DNA of 64,000 nucleotides from contig NW_002060953.1 in the NCBI RefSeq assembly GCF_000150275.1, forward strand, positions 1,090,510-1,154,509, in the 5' to 3' direction. The translations under genes were made by a program, and so were the position numbers. The DNA is from Trichoplax adhaerens (lineage: Eukaryota > Placozoa > Uniplacotomia > Trichoplacea > Trichoplacidae). Each line of letters begins with the position of its first letter. Within the stretch, counting starts at the first letter, position 1. Shown here piece after piece: positions 44,057 to 56,239 of the stretch. The notes beneath the pieces are model-generated. The model did not search any database. It saw only the letters and a program-made list of their open reading frames with translations, and had not been told where the DNA came from.

Positions 44057-44775
44057 ATGAAGGCGTTAATTATACTCGCGTATGCCATATTCTTTCTTCA
44101 CCAGGCTTCTCTCAGTCATGCTAGCCTTGCTACTATTAACGGACCCCATGATAAAGAAAAACATGCAAACTATGATGAAAACTATCTTATTAACGGAGAA
44201 TTCAACGTTGAGGATATTTCATCCCTAGAAGATAGTTTAGCTCATAATGCGAATGATCAAGACATTGCCCAAGATGATCTATTGGCAGACGATGACCGAC
44301 TTGCTGAAGAGGCCACGGAGAAACATCATGTAAGTTCAAATGTCAATTTCATTTCATTTCATGCAACAGATGCCTTTAGTTAATAGAGACTTGATAATTA
44401 CTACCTATAAAAATATTCTACTTTCTACGACGATGGCTAAGACAGTATAACAAGTATCTTTCGTCGATTTTAAATGCTTGCGACGCTGATCGATGAATAT
44501 GAGCCACGTAAAGCTATAAATTGATTTTCGCTTCGTGTGTATTTTGCTTATTGTTATTTAACTAGTGGATACGTCGTCGTCGTCGTCGCCGCCGTCGTCG
44601 CCATTATTTGTCATGGCCTTCTATTAGACATTTTGGTCGTCCTATTCCTACTTCCAGTTTACCAGGTCATCTATATAATGTGTTTATTAGTCGACGACGC
44701 CGCTACAGACCTAGTGATGGCTCTAATCACTACTTTCGAGGCCGATACTACTTTAATCGTCGAAAATATCATTAG
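44057..44775 (+). CDS. Secreted precursor with acidic pro-region and Arg-rich cationic C-terminal half, 2 exons
   Basis: Model: 44057-44329 and 44566-44775, 160 residues, joined in phase 0 across a 236-bp intron (donor CAT|GTAAGT, acceptor TTTAACTAG). Residues 1-22 are a clear signal peptide (MKALIILAYAIFFLHQASLS). Residues ~30-91 are strongly acidic (many D/E, for example DDLLADDDRLAEEATEK). Exon 2 opens WI followed by ten consecutive Arg, then HYLSWPSIRHFGRP, a second RRRR at ISRRRRYRPSDG, and an end NRRKYH. It has about 21 Arg in 69 residues and almost no acid. An acidic pro-region paired with a cationic product, with polybasic sites, is the layout of a processed host-defence or regulatory peptide precursor. 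I recognise no family. Unspliced, the frame would end at 44383. Confidence 0.6.
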
Positions 44776-46049
44776 TATTGTAATTTCTTGATCTTGCCTA
44801 TCTAAATGGGCAAGGGTAGTTGGCTCTTGCTACAAGCATGAAAACAGGTACTATGCTCTCTACCCAAATCTTGCTTTCTCATTTCAATACATTAAATCTG
44901 GTTTTGGTGAAGGACCGTGGATAACCAATGGTTTCAGGAAATACATTAGAAAATATTTCGACGTTTAGTAAAGAATAAACTATTTGCACCTAATCACTCT
45001 CAAGAAAAATGATTTGAATGTTTTCATCACTGCTTTAACTAAATTCAATCCAAAGCCCTAATCAATAAGGATGTATGATATCTAACTTCTTTACAACTAT
45101 GGTATTAGAAACTAGCGAATTAATATTTCAAATCTTAATTTCGGCGACTATTTTAAACGAGCTACGTAGAATTAGTAATAAAATTACTTGTTACACAATA
45201 TACAGGATGTTAACTATAGTGTCTCTCTCGCTTTCAAAATAAAAAATCATCAGTATTAATGTTAATAAAGAGTGCAGCCATTAATATATCTGTCTTACGC
45301 TGTGGTATATCACTGTTATGTATAATGTTGGAAAGAAATAGCTATCTTGTATCAGTAAGCACGTATTCAATCTTCAATAATGTCCATCATGATTGCAGTA
45401 ATGCTATATTCAAAATAGATAGAGTTGAATAAAATCTTCTCTACGTAATAAATGTTTTTCCTTAGAGTTAATTAAAGCCTATTACTGTGTCGTTTAAATT
45501 GAAGATAAAGCCTAAAATTATTATTGTGAAGAGTTGCGCTTTAAATAAGCAAAACAAGTAGCTACAAATAATGCCCAGGTGATGTACTGAGTCATAAATA
45601 TTTCTCTATATTTGCTTTGTGTTGCAAATTTGCAATGGGAATAGCAGATTGTAATTTCAACATCTCAAGATATTATATAATAGGGAATTAACTTCAGCTA
45701 TCACTATCTTAAGGGTTACTGGTACTACCTAAAGTAGCGATAATGAGGATATCACTCTAAAAACTTGCTTACCATCTAGATCAATTAAAAAAAATTTAAA
45801 TATCATCCAATCAGTTATAACAACTAAGAGCTAAAAGTACATGATCAGGACAAAGTAGAGCTCAGGTGTGCTAGAGTAAAATTTATCATTTTCTAATTCG
45901 AAGCAAACGAGAAGTCGATTTGTAACTGTATCGTCAGTGAAAAGTTATCCTGATCGCCATACTATATTATCATGAATTCATAATCTACTCTTTGCTGATT
46001 TATAAAGTATACGAGTAGATACCTATAGGGCCACGATACTTCTCACTCA

Positions 46050-46114
46050 ATACTATATGCCAGACAACAAGCAAAGCATAGACAATTTGCTGTAGGAACT
46101 CGCATAAGCCAGTT
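46050..46114. repeat. Direct repeat, left flank of assembly gap
   Basis: These 65 bp, starting ATACTATATGCC and ending AAGCCAGTT, are identical to 46256-46320 on the other side of the gap. Confidence 0.9.
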
Positions 46115-46204
46115 GTTACAGTGTTAAATACTGTATTACAGTAGAAATAACTATGTTAGGATAATTCTGTTAGACTATCCTTATTTAGTTAACTTCTAAT
46201 TGGA

Positions 46205-46254
46205 NNNNNNNNNNNNNNNNNNNNNNNNNNNNNNNNNNNNNNNNNNNNNNNNNN
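46205..46254. other. Assembly gap (50 N)
   Basis: Fifty consecutive n characters. The round number suggests a gap of unknown or arbitrary size. Confidence 0.99.
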
Positions 46255-46255
46255 C

Positions 46256-46320
46256 ATACTATATGCCAGACAACAAGCAAAGCATAGACAATTTGCTGTA
46301 GGAACTCGCATAAGCCAGTT
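46256..46320. repeat. Direct repeat, right flank of assembly gap
   Basis: Identical 65-bp copy of 46050-46114. Either a real duplication or the same sequence placed on both sides of the gap. Confidence 0.9.
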
Positions 46321-46449
46321 TATGAGCCATTGCAATAACTATTAACTCTAAGACTAACTGCAATTCTATCCATCAGTGCTAACAATATTTGCTTAATAGT
46401 CTTTGTAGCACAAAACGCATAGATCAAATTGATTTAGTAGGGATAGCCT

Positions 46450-46900
46450 AAACAGATCAGGATTGCAAATTAAGATTATAAAAGCCAACGGAAATAATAT
46501 TAAACTCTTTAAAAAACGCATAAAAGTTTGCGTAGGGTATCTCTTCGCAATAAGTTTCGCTATGAGCGCGATAGAGACAAACCTAAATAGACCTGGAGTG
46601 ATAATTAAAATTGTAAAAGCCAATAGAAATTCTTCATTTCCTACATCATAAAATCTCGACTCTGTTCGTATATAGAGCATCTCTTTGCATAATAAAAAAA
46701 AAACACCATGATATAGTATAAAAGTCTATGTAGGGTATCTCTGCACAAGATCTTGTTATGAATTTACGCCGATAAACCTAAATGAAGCAAGATTGTTAAT
46801 TAATATTTTAAAAGCAATTGAAAGTAATTTTGTACACAATGAAGTATAAAGTCTATACAGGATGCTATCTTTTTAGTCGTAATACCTCGCTATTAATCTT
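46450..46900. repeat. Degenerate tandem repeat, about three copies
   Basis: The phrases GTAGGGTATCTCTTCGCA / GTAGGGTATCTCTGCACA / ACAGGATGCTATCTTTTTAG lie near 46535, 46730 and 46858. The phrases TTAAGATTATAAAAGCCAA / TTAAAATTGTAAAAGCCAA / TTAATATTTTAAAAGCAAT lie near 46471, 46606 and 46800. Together they define three decayed units. The hydrophobic frame on the minus strand at 46393-46680 is made of this repeat. Confidence 0.65.
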
Positions 46901-49900
46901 ACGATATTATCTGCTGTATTCAGAAAGACCCTAAAAGCACGCGTAAAATTACTGCATTAACATGGTATATCAGAATGTAGAACATGCTCTGTAATTGGTT
47001 TAAACATTATTACTCATAAAAATAGTAAAGAATCTTAATTTAGCTGAAGTCTTTGTCATTCATTTAATAGAGCATATGGAATAATACTGGAACAAGCACC
47101 GCTAACGAAAAATGTTGTTTTGTAATAAAAGACATTAAAACTATATTTCGGTTAGTAAATGGCATACTCTATATCTGTCACCAGTTAAATCGGCATTAAC
47201 GAAAAGGCAAAGTATCAGCGCTTCTTCTTATCGATATAGCAAAGCTACTTGTAGATTAATAATAATTACAATTACTATTCGAATGCTAGATCCCATACTG
47301 ATATTGCAGATAATAACTTCAATTTTTTTGCTACAGAGAGCTATTTATCAACTTGTAGGACTCTATGCTAGCCATCATGAGCTACTGTTGCGACTCCAAC
47401 ACGATATATCTACATTTTATTGAATGAAAGCAATCCCATTTTAAATAAAAGATTTTTCGTACTCGGGTGATAAATAATTTCATTAATATTCTTTATACTA
47501 AAAACAACAACAATACTTCAAACATTACTGCTGAGAATACGGAAATACATATATTGATTTAAACCGCAATTGAGCCGTTACTAATATTCATACCTTACGA
47601 ACTCGCACAGTAGTATATGTATACGAGTATATATATTAATAGTATAGTTTTGTGCATATCGAGAATAAATTTAATGTAGTAACACCAACTTTTGAGCTTA
47701 CATTTTTCAACCCTATTAAATAAATAACAAATTTCATTATTTAAAATTACTCAAAGTTGAAATTACATAAACTAACCTTAAGTTGAGATCAGTAAGAGAG
47801 AATAAGTGATAGTTTCGCTTAACTTGGAGTCACTTAGAAGGATCCTACATCATTAACTAATATTTACTAATATTTTCCGGCCTCGAATTATAGTACTTAA
47901 GTAACTCAACTCTAATGAAATTTAAACCAATAGATTTATTAATGCATTGATGTAACAGTTTAAGCACTTTCTACGTAGTATCTTAATGTAAGTCTAGTAC
48001 CAAGGAAGGCAATATTCGACAACATCAATTGCTTTCTAATATTGTAATTCACTACATCCCTACCTTGCGGGTAGTATTACATTTTGTATCTAATATACAT
48101 AAATTCATAAACATCTTACCCTTTGTTAGCATAACGATATAGTTTAGCAGTCTTAATCGAAAATAGTACCGTAGATATAGAAATATATAATAAGGAAAAT
48201 GATTACTATAATATATGAATAAGTAAATTGAATAGATAGATGATCGTTTTCTCGTAAAAAGAGTAATACATTTTTTAACTAAAATAATTATCGTCGTGTA
48301 TCATTAATGGTCCATAGGTTAAGCCTGGAACTATAGCATACTCACACAAAAAATTTGCTAAATGTATCAGTTCGCCATTTCTGCTTACTTACTACCAAGA
48401 CAGCTACTTCTTCTACAGGTACAGAAACTAATACAATTTTATCTAAGTCTCAGTCACGAATAATATGTAAAATAAAAATAAAATTTTAAAATATCTACTT
48501 ATCACCTATCTTATGTATCTTATTATCTTACGATATTTACTCCGAGAGTAGCTTTCAAAAATTGATCATTTTGTTCATCAACCTATGTTTATATGCTTTC
48601 ACTAAGAACGCAACGTACTATCATGATCCGCAAACTCTACTAGCCAAATTTAGGGCTATGATGTAGGCTATGTTGTCTCATATAGTGAAATCTTACACAT
48701 CCATATCAAGAGTTACAGACGATTACATATTAATATTAAATCTTACATACTCATCTATCTTACGTTATAATTGTCATTACTTACTCTGTACAATACTGTA
48801 CATATCTGCCTATATAAATTTACTTATACTTCTCGTGACAAAGATATACCGGAGATATTTCTGCATTTTCACCTATTTCGAACTACAGTACTGATCAAGA
48901 TTAATTATCCGTGACAGCTATGAACCTTTTCCTTAAGTTTCACGGCAGAAATAATATAGACCTTCCCTTTATGCTCTATTTTAAAATACGCCAGGGTATA
49001 CATAGAACATATACAGTCATGATCAGAACATGACCTGACCTTTGAGTCTTCCCATAAATTAGGTAAGCTTGATTACTATATTTTATTTCGATGCCGTATT
49101 TAACGCTATTGCTCACTAAATAAGCCCACAACTACTTTTAAAAAACTAAGAACTTTAAAGTAAGTAAGAGAGACCGCATAAATTGTATTATAGCTAATAA
49201 TCACTAAAGTACCGTGTTACAATCCAATTGCATGTACTGTAATTGTATAATTATTAATATTATAGCACAACTCAGATGACTATAAATAACTTTGTTATGT
49301 CAATGAATATACGCATATCTATTAGTATATTTACAGCATCATAGACCAAAATTGACAAGCTATAAATTTATTAGCGTTTCTATTTCGCATTATGTTATCA
49401 AATAAGTTAGTCTAATTTACAATTCGCTTTAATTAAATAGATCGTAAATAAAATGTTGTTATGTTGATCCTGTACTTGATATTATTTTTTAAAGTAGATT
49501 AGCGAACGGTATACACCTCCCATAAATTAAATGGAAAGTTTTACTTTAAGTACCTTTATTTCTTATGCTATATCACTGAATAAATTTAATATAGCATGAT
49601 AATATAATTCGGTAAGACCGATAATTTATAGAATCTTACAAAGTATAGTATTATTTCTTTTAAAATGTGGTATCCTGGCGTATAGTTTACTGACGTTTTG
49701 AATATCGCTATATCAAATTAAGCTGTGCCAACAAATCATAAAGCTATTAACAGAAGGCTACATGCACATCACGAACACGTTATTCAAGTCAATAAAAACA
49801 TGTCATTTTGGATAACCTGTATAATAATGAGTACGTGATTCATAAATAAAAATTAGCCAATCATAACTCATTTAACGGTATTTACCAGCTACAGAATATC

Positions 49901-52900
49901 TGAATAGCATAAATATATTATCAGTATATTTAGTAATATGTTGTTTGAAATTTACTATCTATGGCGTTTACTAGAGGTGCTGTATAAGTACTTCGAATTG
50001 CAATTAATAATTACTATTTTTGTAAATATCGTATCGCATTAAAACTGAAAAATAGAACATATGTAGATTATCAATGTATTTGGTACTGTGAGAAATTATT
50101 CAAATAAATTTTTATTTATCTACCCAATGATTACTGATTAGTGAAAAGAAATTAGTTCACTGAGTGGTGAGCGAGGCAGATAGGACTATGTTAACATTGA
50201 AATAGGACATCACTATAATTAATAGGATATTATTTTCAATGGCCATCACACCCTTATTTTCGCATTATATTTTTGTCAAATTATGCTATATTTATGTAAT
50301 AACATCAATATATTTATTTATTTATAATTTTTATCTTATTCTTAAGGAGGGCATAGAGTGAGAGAAAGGGCCTCTGTCAAATATAGTATGGTGTAAGAAT
50401 AGTAAATCTATTTTTATCACAATCTGGACTACATAATGCGGAAGTGGTATTCACGAACACTTATCGGGAAAGTTATTTTTTACATTGAGTAATATTCTAA
50501 GCTCTAATTCGGCTAATAGCTTCGGTAACCATACGTAATTGAGTCTAATATTTCTTTCCAACTCCAGAGAAGATCTTCTGCTCCTGGCTAACTTATTTCC
50601 TATATAAAATTACGTCAGCACTAATTTCTATTTACTATTTACAAACAAAAAAGTTCAAAAATCGTTACGATATTATCTTAATTGGTGTAATATTCCATAT
50701 GAGATGCCGTACACTAGATTGATTCACTACTGAATCTTTACCGAATCAATAAAGCACCGATCTTAATTTTATTTATTCACTCATATTTCTCTATAGGCTA
50801 TAAAATATGGAATTATATCAAATAATTATGGAAGTGAATAAGTAGATAAGTCTGAAATGTCACGAGATGACATTAATGAAAATCTTATCTAATGAAAATA
50901 TCTCAAATAATTCTATCTATTTATATTTTATAATAAGGATCTATTGTAAGTATAAAAATAATTCAATAGAATTTAATTTCATTAGCAGGTTATTTTTCTC
51001 ATTAAAATGTGTCACTCTTTTATGAGGCAAAAGTTATAAATATTATAATTTGCGATGTTCTTTGCGTTAAAGAAATCAGGATAATTTTTACCTGATATTA
51101 GTTAAAGCTTAAGTAAACTTGAGAAATCATTCCATGAGCATAATAATTTCTACTTTTAGTCCTTCCAAACTTAATATAGCTTCAGTGCTCTACAAAAATA
51201 TCGAGTAATCAACCTAATTAATGTGTGCACCCCGTATGTAAGTAACGTATATTTATCCTTATAAGCATTTCAAAAAAACAAATATCGACTATTATCACCA
51301 ATTATAAAGAAATATTGTCATTGTCTACAAATTCTTTCCTTAAAGTTTTTAAGAAAAATTTTAGTTAAGATCTATTAGCTTTAGAGAGATCATTGCCAAA
51401 CTTTTGATTTAGGCTAAGGAAATAAAATCACTATGGTAATTAACGTTGTGAGTTATTCGCGTAGACCAAATATCCGTTTCCAAATTCAATTTCGAGTATT
51501 ATTAATGTCGATAAATAAGTATGATAAAAATATTCTGCGCTACGGAAGAAAATTTGCTATTAAACTTATTTATGGAGGTAAAACATACAGTTAAGCTAAA
51601 AGGTAAACAACATTCCATCGAAAACTGTTTCGAAAGCCAATTTTAATAACCGACATATATTAATTTGCTACATTATTGACTATATGCCTTAACTTAAGCC
51701 CACTAAGATATAAAACTAGAGATAGGGATTATGATCAAAATTTTACTATCATTATAGAGCTAACACGGTAAATTATTTTCTTGATAAAAGGCATCAGAGG
51801 ATTATTATTGTGTGATTGACAAAGAATACCACGGCATGCAAATTCAATTTGATTTTTGTTATCAATTTTCAATGCTAAATATTCACATTTTCCAAACGTG
51901 GGAATATCAATGATCACTTGTGATAAAATTCGATCGCAAAAATTAGGACTTTACTAGATCTAATACAAAGACTATCTACACATACCTCTACTGTAGCCGA
52001 ATACAACTACTGAAAGACTTCTAGAAAGAACAATCAGATAATCTAATGCCTCCTGCTTTTATTCTCTCTCGCTACCTTCGCAGCTACAATTAGCATAGCA
52101 GCATTCTACCATATTTTACACATATTCAGCTTATTAGTAGTTACAATATTTTACTGTGAATCATCATTAATCCAATATGAAATAATTACGATATTTTCGT
52201 AGACATTATTCCTATCTCTCAAAGTACAATGTACTAAGCATATACTAATATATGATTTACAGTTTTATTTCTACCTCTAACCTTATTAGTTGCTCAGCGT
52301 CTTATTGTATATAGTTATATGTACTCTAGCATAGAGTCTATCCTTACAGTCCATAATTATGGGCCACTAAATATCATAAGATAAATATAGAAAAGACACT
52401 ACCGTACATCAAACTAAACATGGCAAATAGTCTACAATCAAAATATTAAGTTACTTTGTATGACTGTAAGGATATTTCAGTTAAATTGCAGCTTAAAATC
52501 CTAAACGTTCTTTACTATTTTCATTCAATATTATCATCAAGACAAATTCTGCATATTGTTGATACAGCTTCATAGGTTCAATGCGTCAGATTTAGTCGTA
52601 AACAACCTTTTAGGTACGGAAACTATTTAACCGCATATAAAATTAAGCCGTCCATTTGGGATAATAGTAATAAGGTAGTTTCTTTCATTTAGATTTTAAT
52701 ATAAACTGTCAACACACAGACTAAAGCAGAATTCTTTATAGTTTCATTTCTGTTCAAAACAAAAAATAAGAAATCTTATTGTCCTATGGACGTCAGATGT
52801 AATTGTTGTGCTTCTTGATTTACTAGCAAATTTCATCCCTGATTGCTTACAAAATGTGATAAAATAAGCCATTGTCTGTTGTTATTGACAATGATTATTA

Positions 52901-54464
52901 ACATTATCATTATCTCAAAATATCGCATACAGGTACTGTTGACTCAATAAGACAGTGAAAGGAAAGTAGGAATACAATCCAGGAAAACAAATTGATGCAA
53001 TATCGTTGGGCAATTTTAAAATAGTTTCATAAACGTATACATTTCTCCTCTCATCCTTTTACGGATTTGGTAATAACCACTTAAGGAAAAGATATTGATC
53101 AGGGAATTATCCAACTTAAAGATAGTTAATTATTCGTCGTTTTACTACTATTAAATAGCAATATGATAAAATTCTATAGTACAGTACCTATAAAGTTTTG
53201 AAAAATAAATTCAAATGCCTATCTTCAATGAATTTAGATCATCAGACGCTATTATACCGATGTTATAGAATGGAGAGCTGCAATTTCAATTTCTCAGCAA
53301 AATATACATTGTACCAACTAGTAACAACTGCTATTAGTGGACAATGATGAATAGCTACATTTCAGCAATTGTAGGTTTTAAAATGAATTGACAAAATAGT
53401 CTATGACTCGTTAATACTCGTAGTTATGTTTGACTCCCCAACATGCTATAGAGTAACATAATGAAATAGATATTGTACAAAAGAAGGATAGAATTTATCA
53501 TAGATGAGGTAAATGTCTCTCTACTTATTGGAATAAAAGAAAATCGAAAGACTGAGTTAGTTTTCATTTGTTTATTCATTGAATTATTCAAATTCGTAAT
53601 AATTCTCTTCTACCATATGCGTATGATCATTATTACAATGGGTTGATGAATAAATAGAATAGTTCAACAGATCCTAGTTCTATTAGAACTATGTCGAATT
53701 AGAATAATCTCGTTAAGTTATATTTAGTAATAGTATCATCTTCATTTTGAATACATTAAACGGTAGAATCGAAACAATTAATACCAATACATAAACCGAA
53801 CTTTTTTTAACCACATTAACTCTTAAAATTAGAAAGCCAGACATTGCTAAGCTATGAAAAGTTCATATACAAGTAGAAGTGGACGTAATTTATGTCTAAT
53901 TCGTTATCCATTTTAGCAGTTACGGTAATATAGATAACATATTTCTGGGCAGACCAATTTATCTCACACTTTCAGTAATATTTTCATCGACGGGCGTAAG
54001 AATAAAAAGAGACATAAATATTGCAACAAAGAAAATACTTATACAGTAATTGCCAGAAAGGATATTAAGTTTAGGCAATTTACAAAATCGTCAACAATGA
54101 TGGTACATAAGCTTTCAGGCTGAATAATTTATTTCTGATTCTATCTTCAATAAACTTCTAAATAAAGTTGAAATTTAGCAAGCTATACTAATATGATAAA
54201 TGGAAGAAAGCAATAAAAGTATCATTTTAATGCCATTTCATGCGTTTAAACACCTGTAAAAAGCGCATTCAAGAAAAATTTTTATACGGTTTGAAACTTG
54301 TATAATATCTTTTGGCCAAAAAATTATCTTTCCCTATTAGTAGGTTAATATGATTAATTATAATCAATGATACTTTCAATAGAGAAAGTAATTCTTTCAG
54401 GTTGTCTATAGGATGAGTTTCTGGTAAGAAGATGATAACTTTTTATATAAGTACATAGACATTA

Positions 54465-54491
54465 TGCTTCTCGTCAGGGTGACGAGAAGCA
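54465..54491. other. Perfect 11-bp hairpin
   Basis: GCTTCTCGTC and GACGAGAAGC pair perfectly around a 5-nt loop (AGGGT), with one further T-A pair. It stands out from the AT-rich surroundings. It lies downstream of the 3' end of the class A GPCR gene, which is on the minus strand. Function unknown. Confidence 0.5.
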
Positions 54492-55162
54492 ATTGTAACT
54501 TTCGGTCTAAATGCTAAAAATACTTTAACCGTTTACAAAACATAGGTTATAATAAAATGGAAATTTTATCTGTAATTAAGCTATTAATTTACTGTACATG
54601 TTATGAAGAAAACTTATCTTTCTATTTATATGTTGCTGATGACCATGACAAAAAAAGAAATTTTAATAATTTTTAAATTCATTTCTGGAAGATGTTGAGA
54701 AGCAATCTATCAATACAACATTTTCAATCAATTTTTTCTTTGTTTCCCTAAATAATATTAAATTTCTGCCCCTAGCTAATTTCTAGGCAAGCAGTCTTGA
54801 CTTATTTAAATCTTGTATATATATTCATATGTAAAATTTAGTCTTATTGAGAATTATATAACATAGCGCGTATTAATATCAAGTTTTAGAATTGCTTATG
54901 CTTAGTCTATCTATTGGATATTTTATTGAATTCATTGCAATAAAACATTCATCGAGTATATTTTTGTTACCTGTACGAGTAAAATATTTAATAGTATTCC
55001 ATATCATTAAAAGGCTGGATAGTTTTTCGATTATCCGTAAAATATAGCCTAGGCGCTGCTTTAGCTTTGTTCAGTCATCTCTTCGTTTAATGTTTGAGTG
55101 CCCATAATTTACAGTATATGAAAGATGATTGGTATTGTATTGAAGAAAAGTTGCGTCCTTAT

Positions 55163-56239
55163 TTATGCCAATGCAGGATTCGATCCAGTTTGTTTATTTG
55201 GTAAAATAATTTCGGGAATTTTAAAGCTATTTGTTATTCCGGGGTTAGGCTTATGTTTTTTATTACTTAGACATTGAAATCGATGCAACATTTTGCGAAA
55301 TTCTTGACGATAATAAGGATTAGTGCTAGCGTAAATGAACGGATTAATAGCAGAATTGAGTAGGACAAGTAACTTGGTAAGAAAATGGCCATCGTTGCCC
55401 GTTTTCAGAAGGTTTAAATTAGCTAATGTGAAATAGACGATATTAGGCAACCAGCACAGAAAGAAAGCTAATGATGTCACAGCACAAGTAATGGTAATTT
55501 TGTTTCTCATTTTATAAGCAGCCGTGTTGCGTTTCATTTGATCAGAAAAGCTGCGAATGGTCGTTCTCATGTAGCGCAAGATATTAAGATAGCATGCGAT
55601 TATCATTACCATCGGTAATAAAAACCGTAAGAAAAAATAAAGTGAGTAAATCGTAAAATGCAGTGCTTCATCAGGTAAATTTTTCCATACGCATGATGGA
55701 TTTTCATCTGGATAATAATGAGTTTGCCAGAGGTTGCCTAAAACTAAGACGAAACCCCAAATCCAGACAAAGACTAACATGATTCGAGTACGAGTTAAAG
55801 TAAAATAACGAGGATGCAGATTGGCTTTGACTACGGCATACCGTCTTTCAATACCTAATACTACCAATGTATACATGGATATAAAACCAAATCCAAAGGT
55901 AAATACCTCTGAACCAATAGCCACACAAAATATATGAGCACCCAAACCAGGTGGTGGTTGAATGTAACCATCCCTAATAATATGCTCCGGAGTAACGATA
56001 ATAAAGATGCCGGTTAGAAAATCGACAAGAGCTAAATTCCAAATTAAAACACCGTGCGGATAACTTCGTAATTTACGGCTATACATGAGCACAATGAAGA
56101 CTAAGGCATTACCAACAACGGAAATACCAGCAACCATACCGAAAGCAATTTGTGTACCGATTCCTCCATCATAAACGGATTCAGAAGAATTAGTAGAATT
56201 AGTTGTACTAACTGTGGTGCTAAAACCACTACTTGCCAT
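55163..56239 (-). CDS. Class A (rhodopsin-type) G-protein-coupled receptor, intronless
   Basis: One exon, 358 residues. The N-terminus has two glycosylation sites (NST at 14, NSS at 17). The class A landmarks are all present: GN in TM1 (N44), LALVD in TM2 (D73), C105 at the start of TM3 and C183 in the second extracellular loop for the disulfide, ERR (131-133) in place of DRY, TM4 tryptophans W158/W161, P209 in TM5, FFLCWLP in TM6 (259-265) and NPFIY in TM7 (299-303). Helix 8 is followed by a Cys (C323) that could be palmitoylated. It is a plasma-membrane receptor acting through G proteins. The ligand cannot be told from sequence; overall look is that of the large peptide/amine-like receptor expansions of early animals. 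The start at 56239 gives a normal-length N-tail. Intronless structure contrasts with the 14-exon receptors at 30-41 kb. Confidence 0.95.
   Translation of the reverse strand: MASSGFSTTVSTTNSTNSSESVYDGGIGTQIAFGMVAGISVVGNALVFIVLMYSRKLRSYPHGVLIWNLALVDFLTGIFIIVTPEHIIRDGYIQPPPGLGAHIFCVAIGSEVFTFGFGFISMYTLVVLGIERRYAVVKANLHPRYFTLTRTRIMLVFVWIWGFVLVLGNLWQTHYYPDENPSCVWKNLPDEALHFTIYSLYFFLRFLLPMVMIIACYLNILRYMRTTIRSFSDQMKRNTAAYKMRNKITITCAVTSLAFFLCWLPNIVYFTLANLNLLKTGNDGHFLTKLLVLLNSAINPFIYASTNPYYRQEFRKMLHRFQCLSNKKHKPNPGITNSFKIPEIILPNKQTGSNPALA

Larger units (their letters stand above)
44776..55162. other. Gene-poor AT-rich region
   Basis: About 10 kb with no gene I can support. It contains the assembly gap, its flanking direct repeats, degenerate tandem repeats at 46.45-46.9 kb and a perfect hairpin near 54.47 kb. 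Isolated open stretches next to splice-like signals (47337-47423 plus; 48395-48415 minus) have no partners. Genes with tiny exons could be missed by eye. Confidence 0.45.

Noticed and set aside
44537-44791. 84-codon Val/Ile-rich frame that looks like membrane helices
   Set aside because: It is another frame of the Arg-rich exon 2 of the secreted precursor (CGT repeats read as GTC/TCG).
46393-46680. 95-codon hydrophobic minus-strand frame that looks like membrane segments
   Set aside because: It coincides with a degenerate tandem repeat that also gives an open frame on the other strand, and it has no family resemblance.
47337-47423. Possible terminal exon (acceptor CTACAG, then 28 codons including LVGLYASHHELLLRLQHD, then TGA)
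   Set aside because: It looks plausible alone, but I found no upstream exon with a matching phase and could not name a family.
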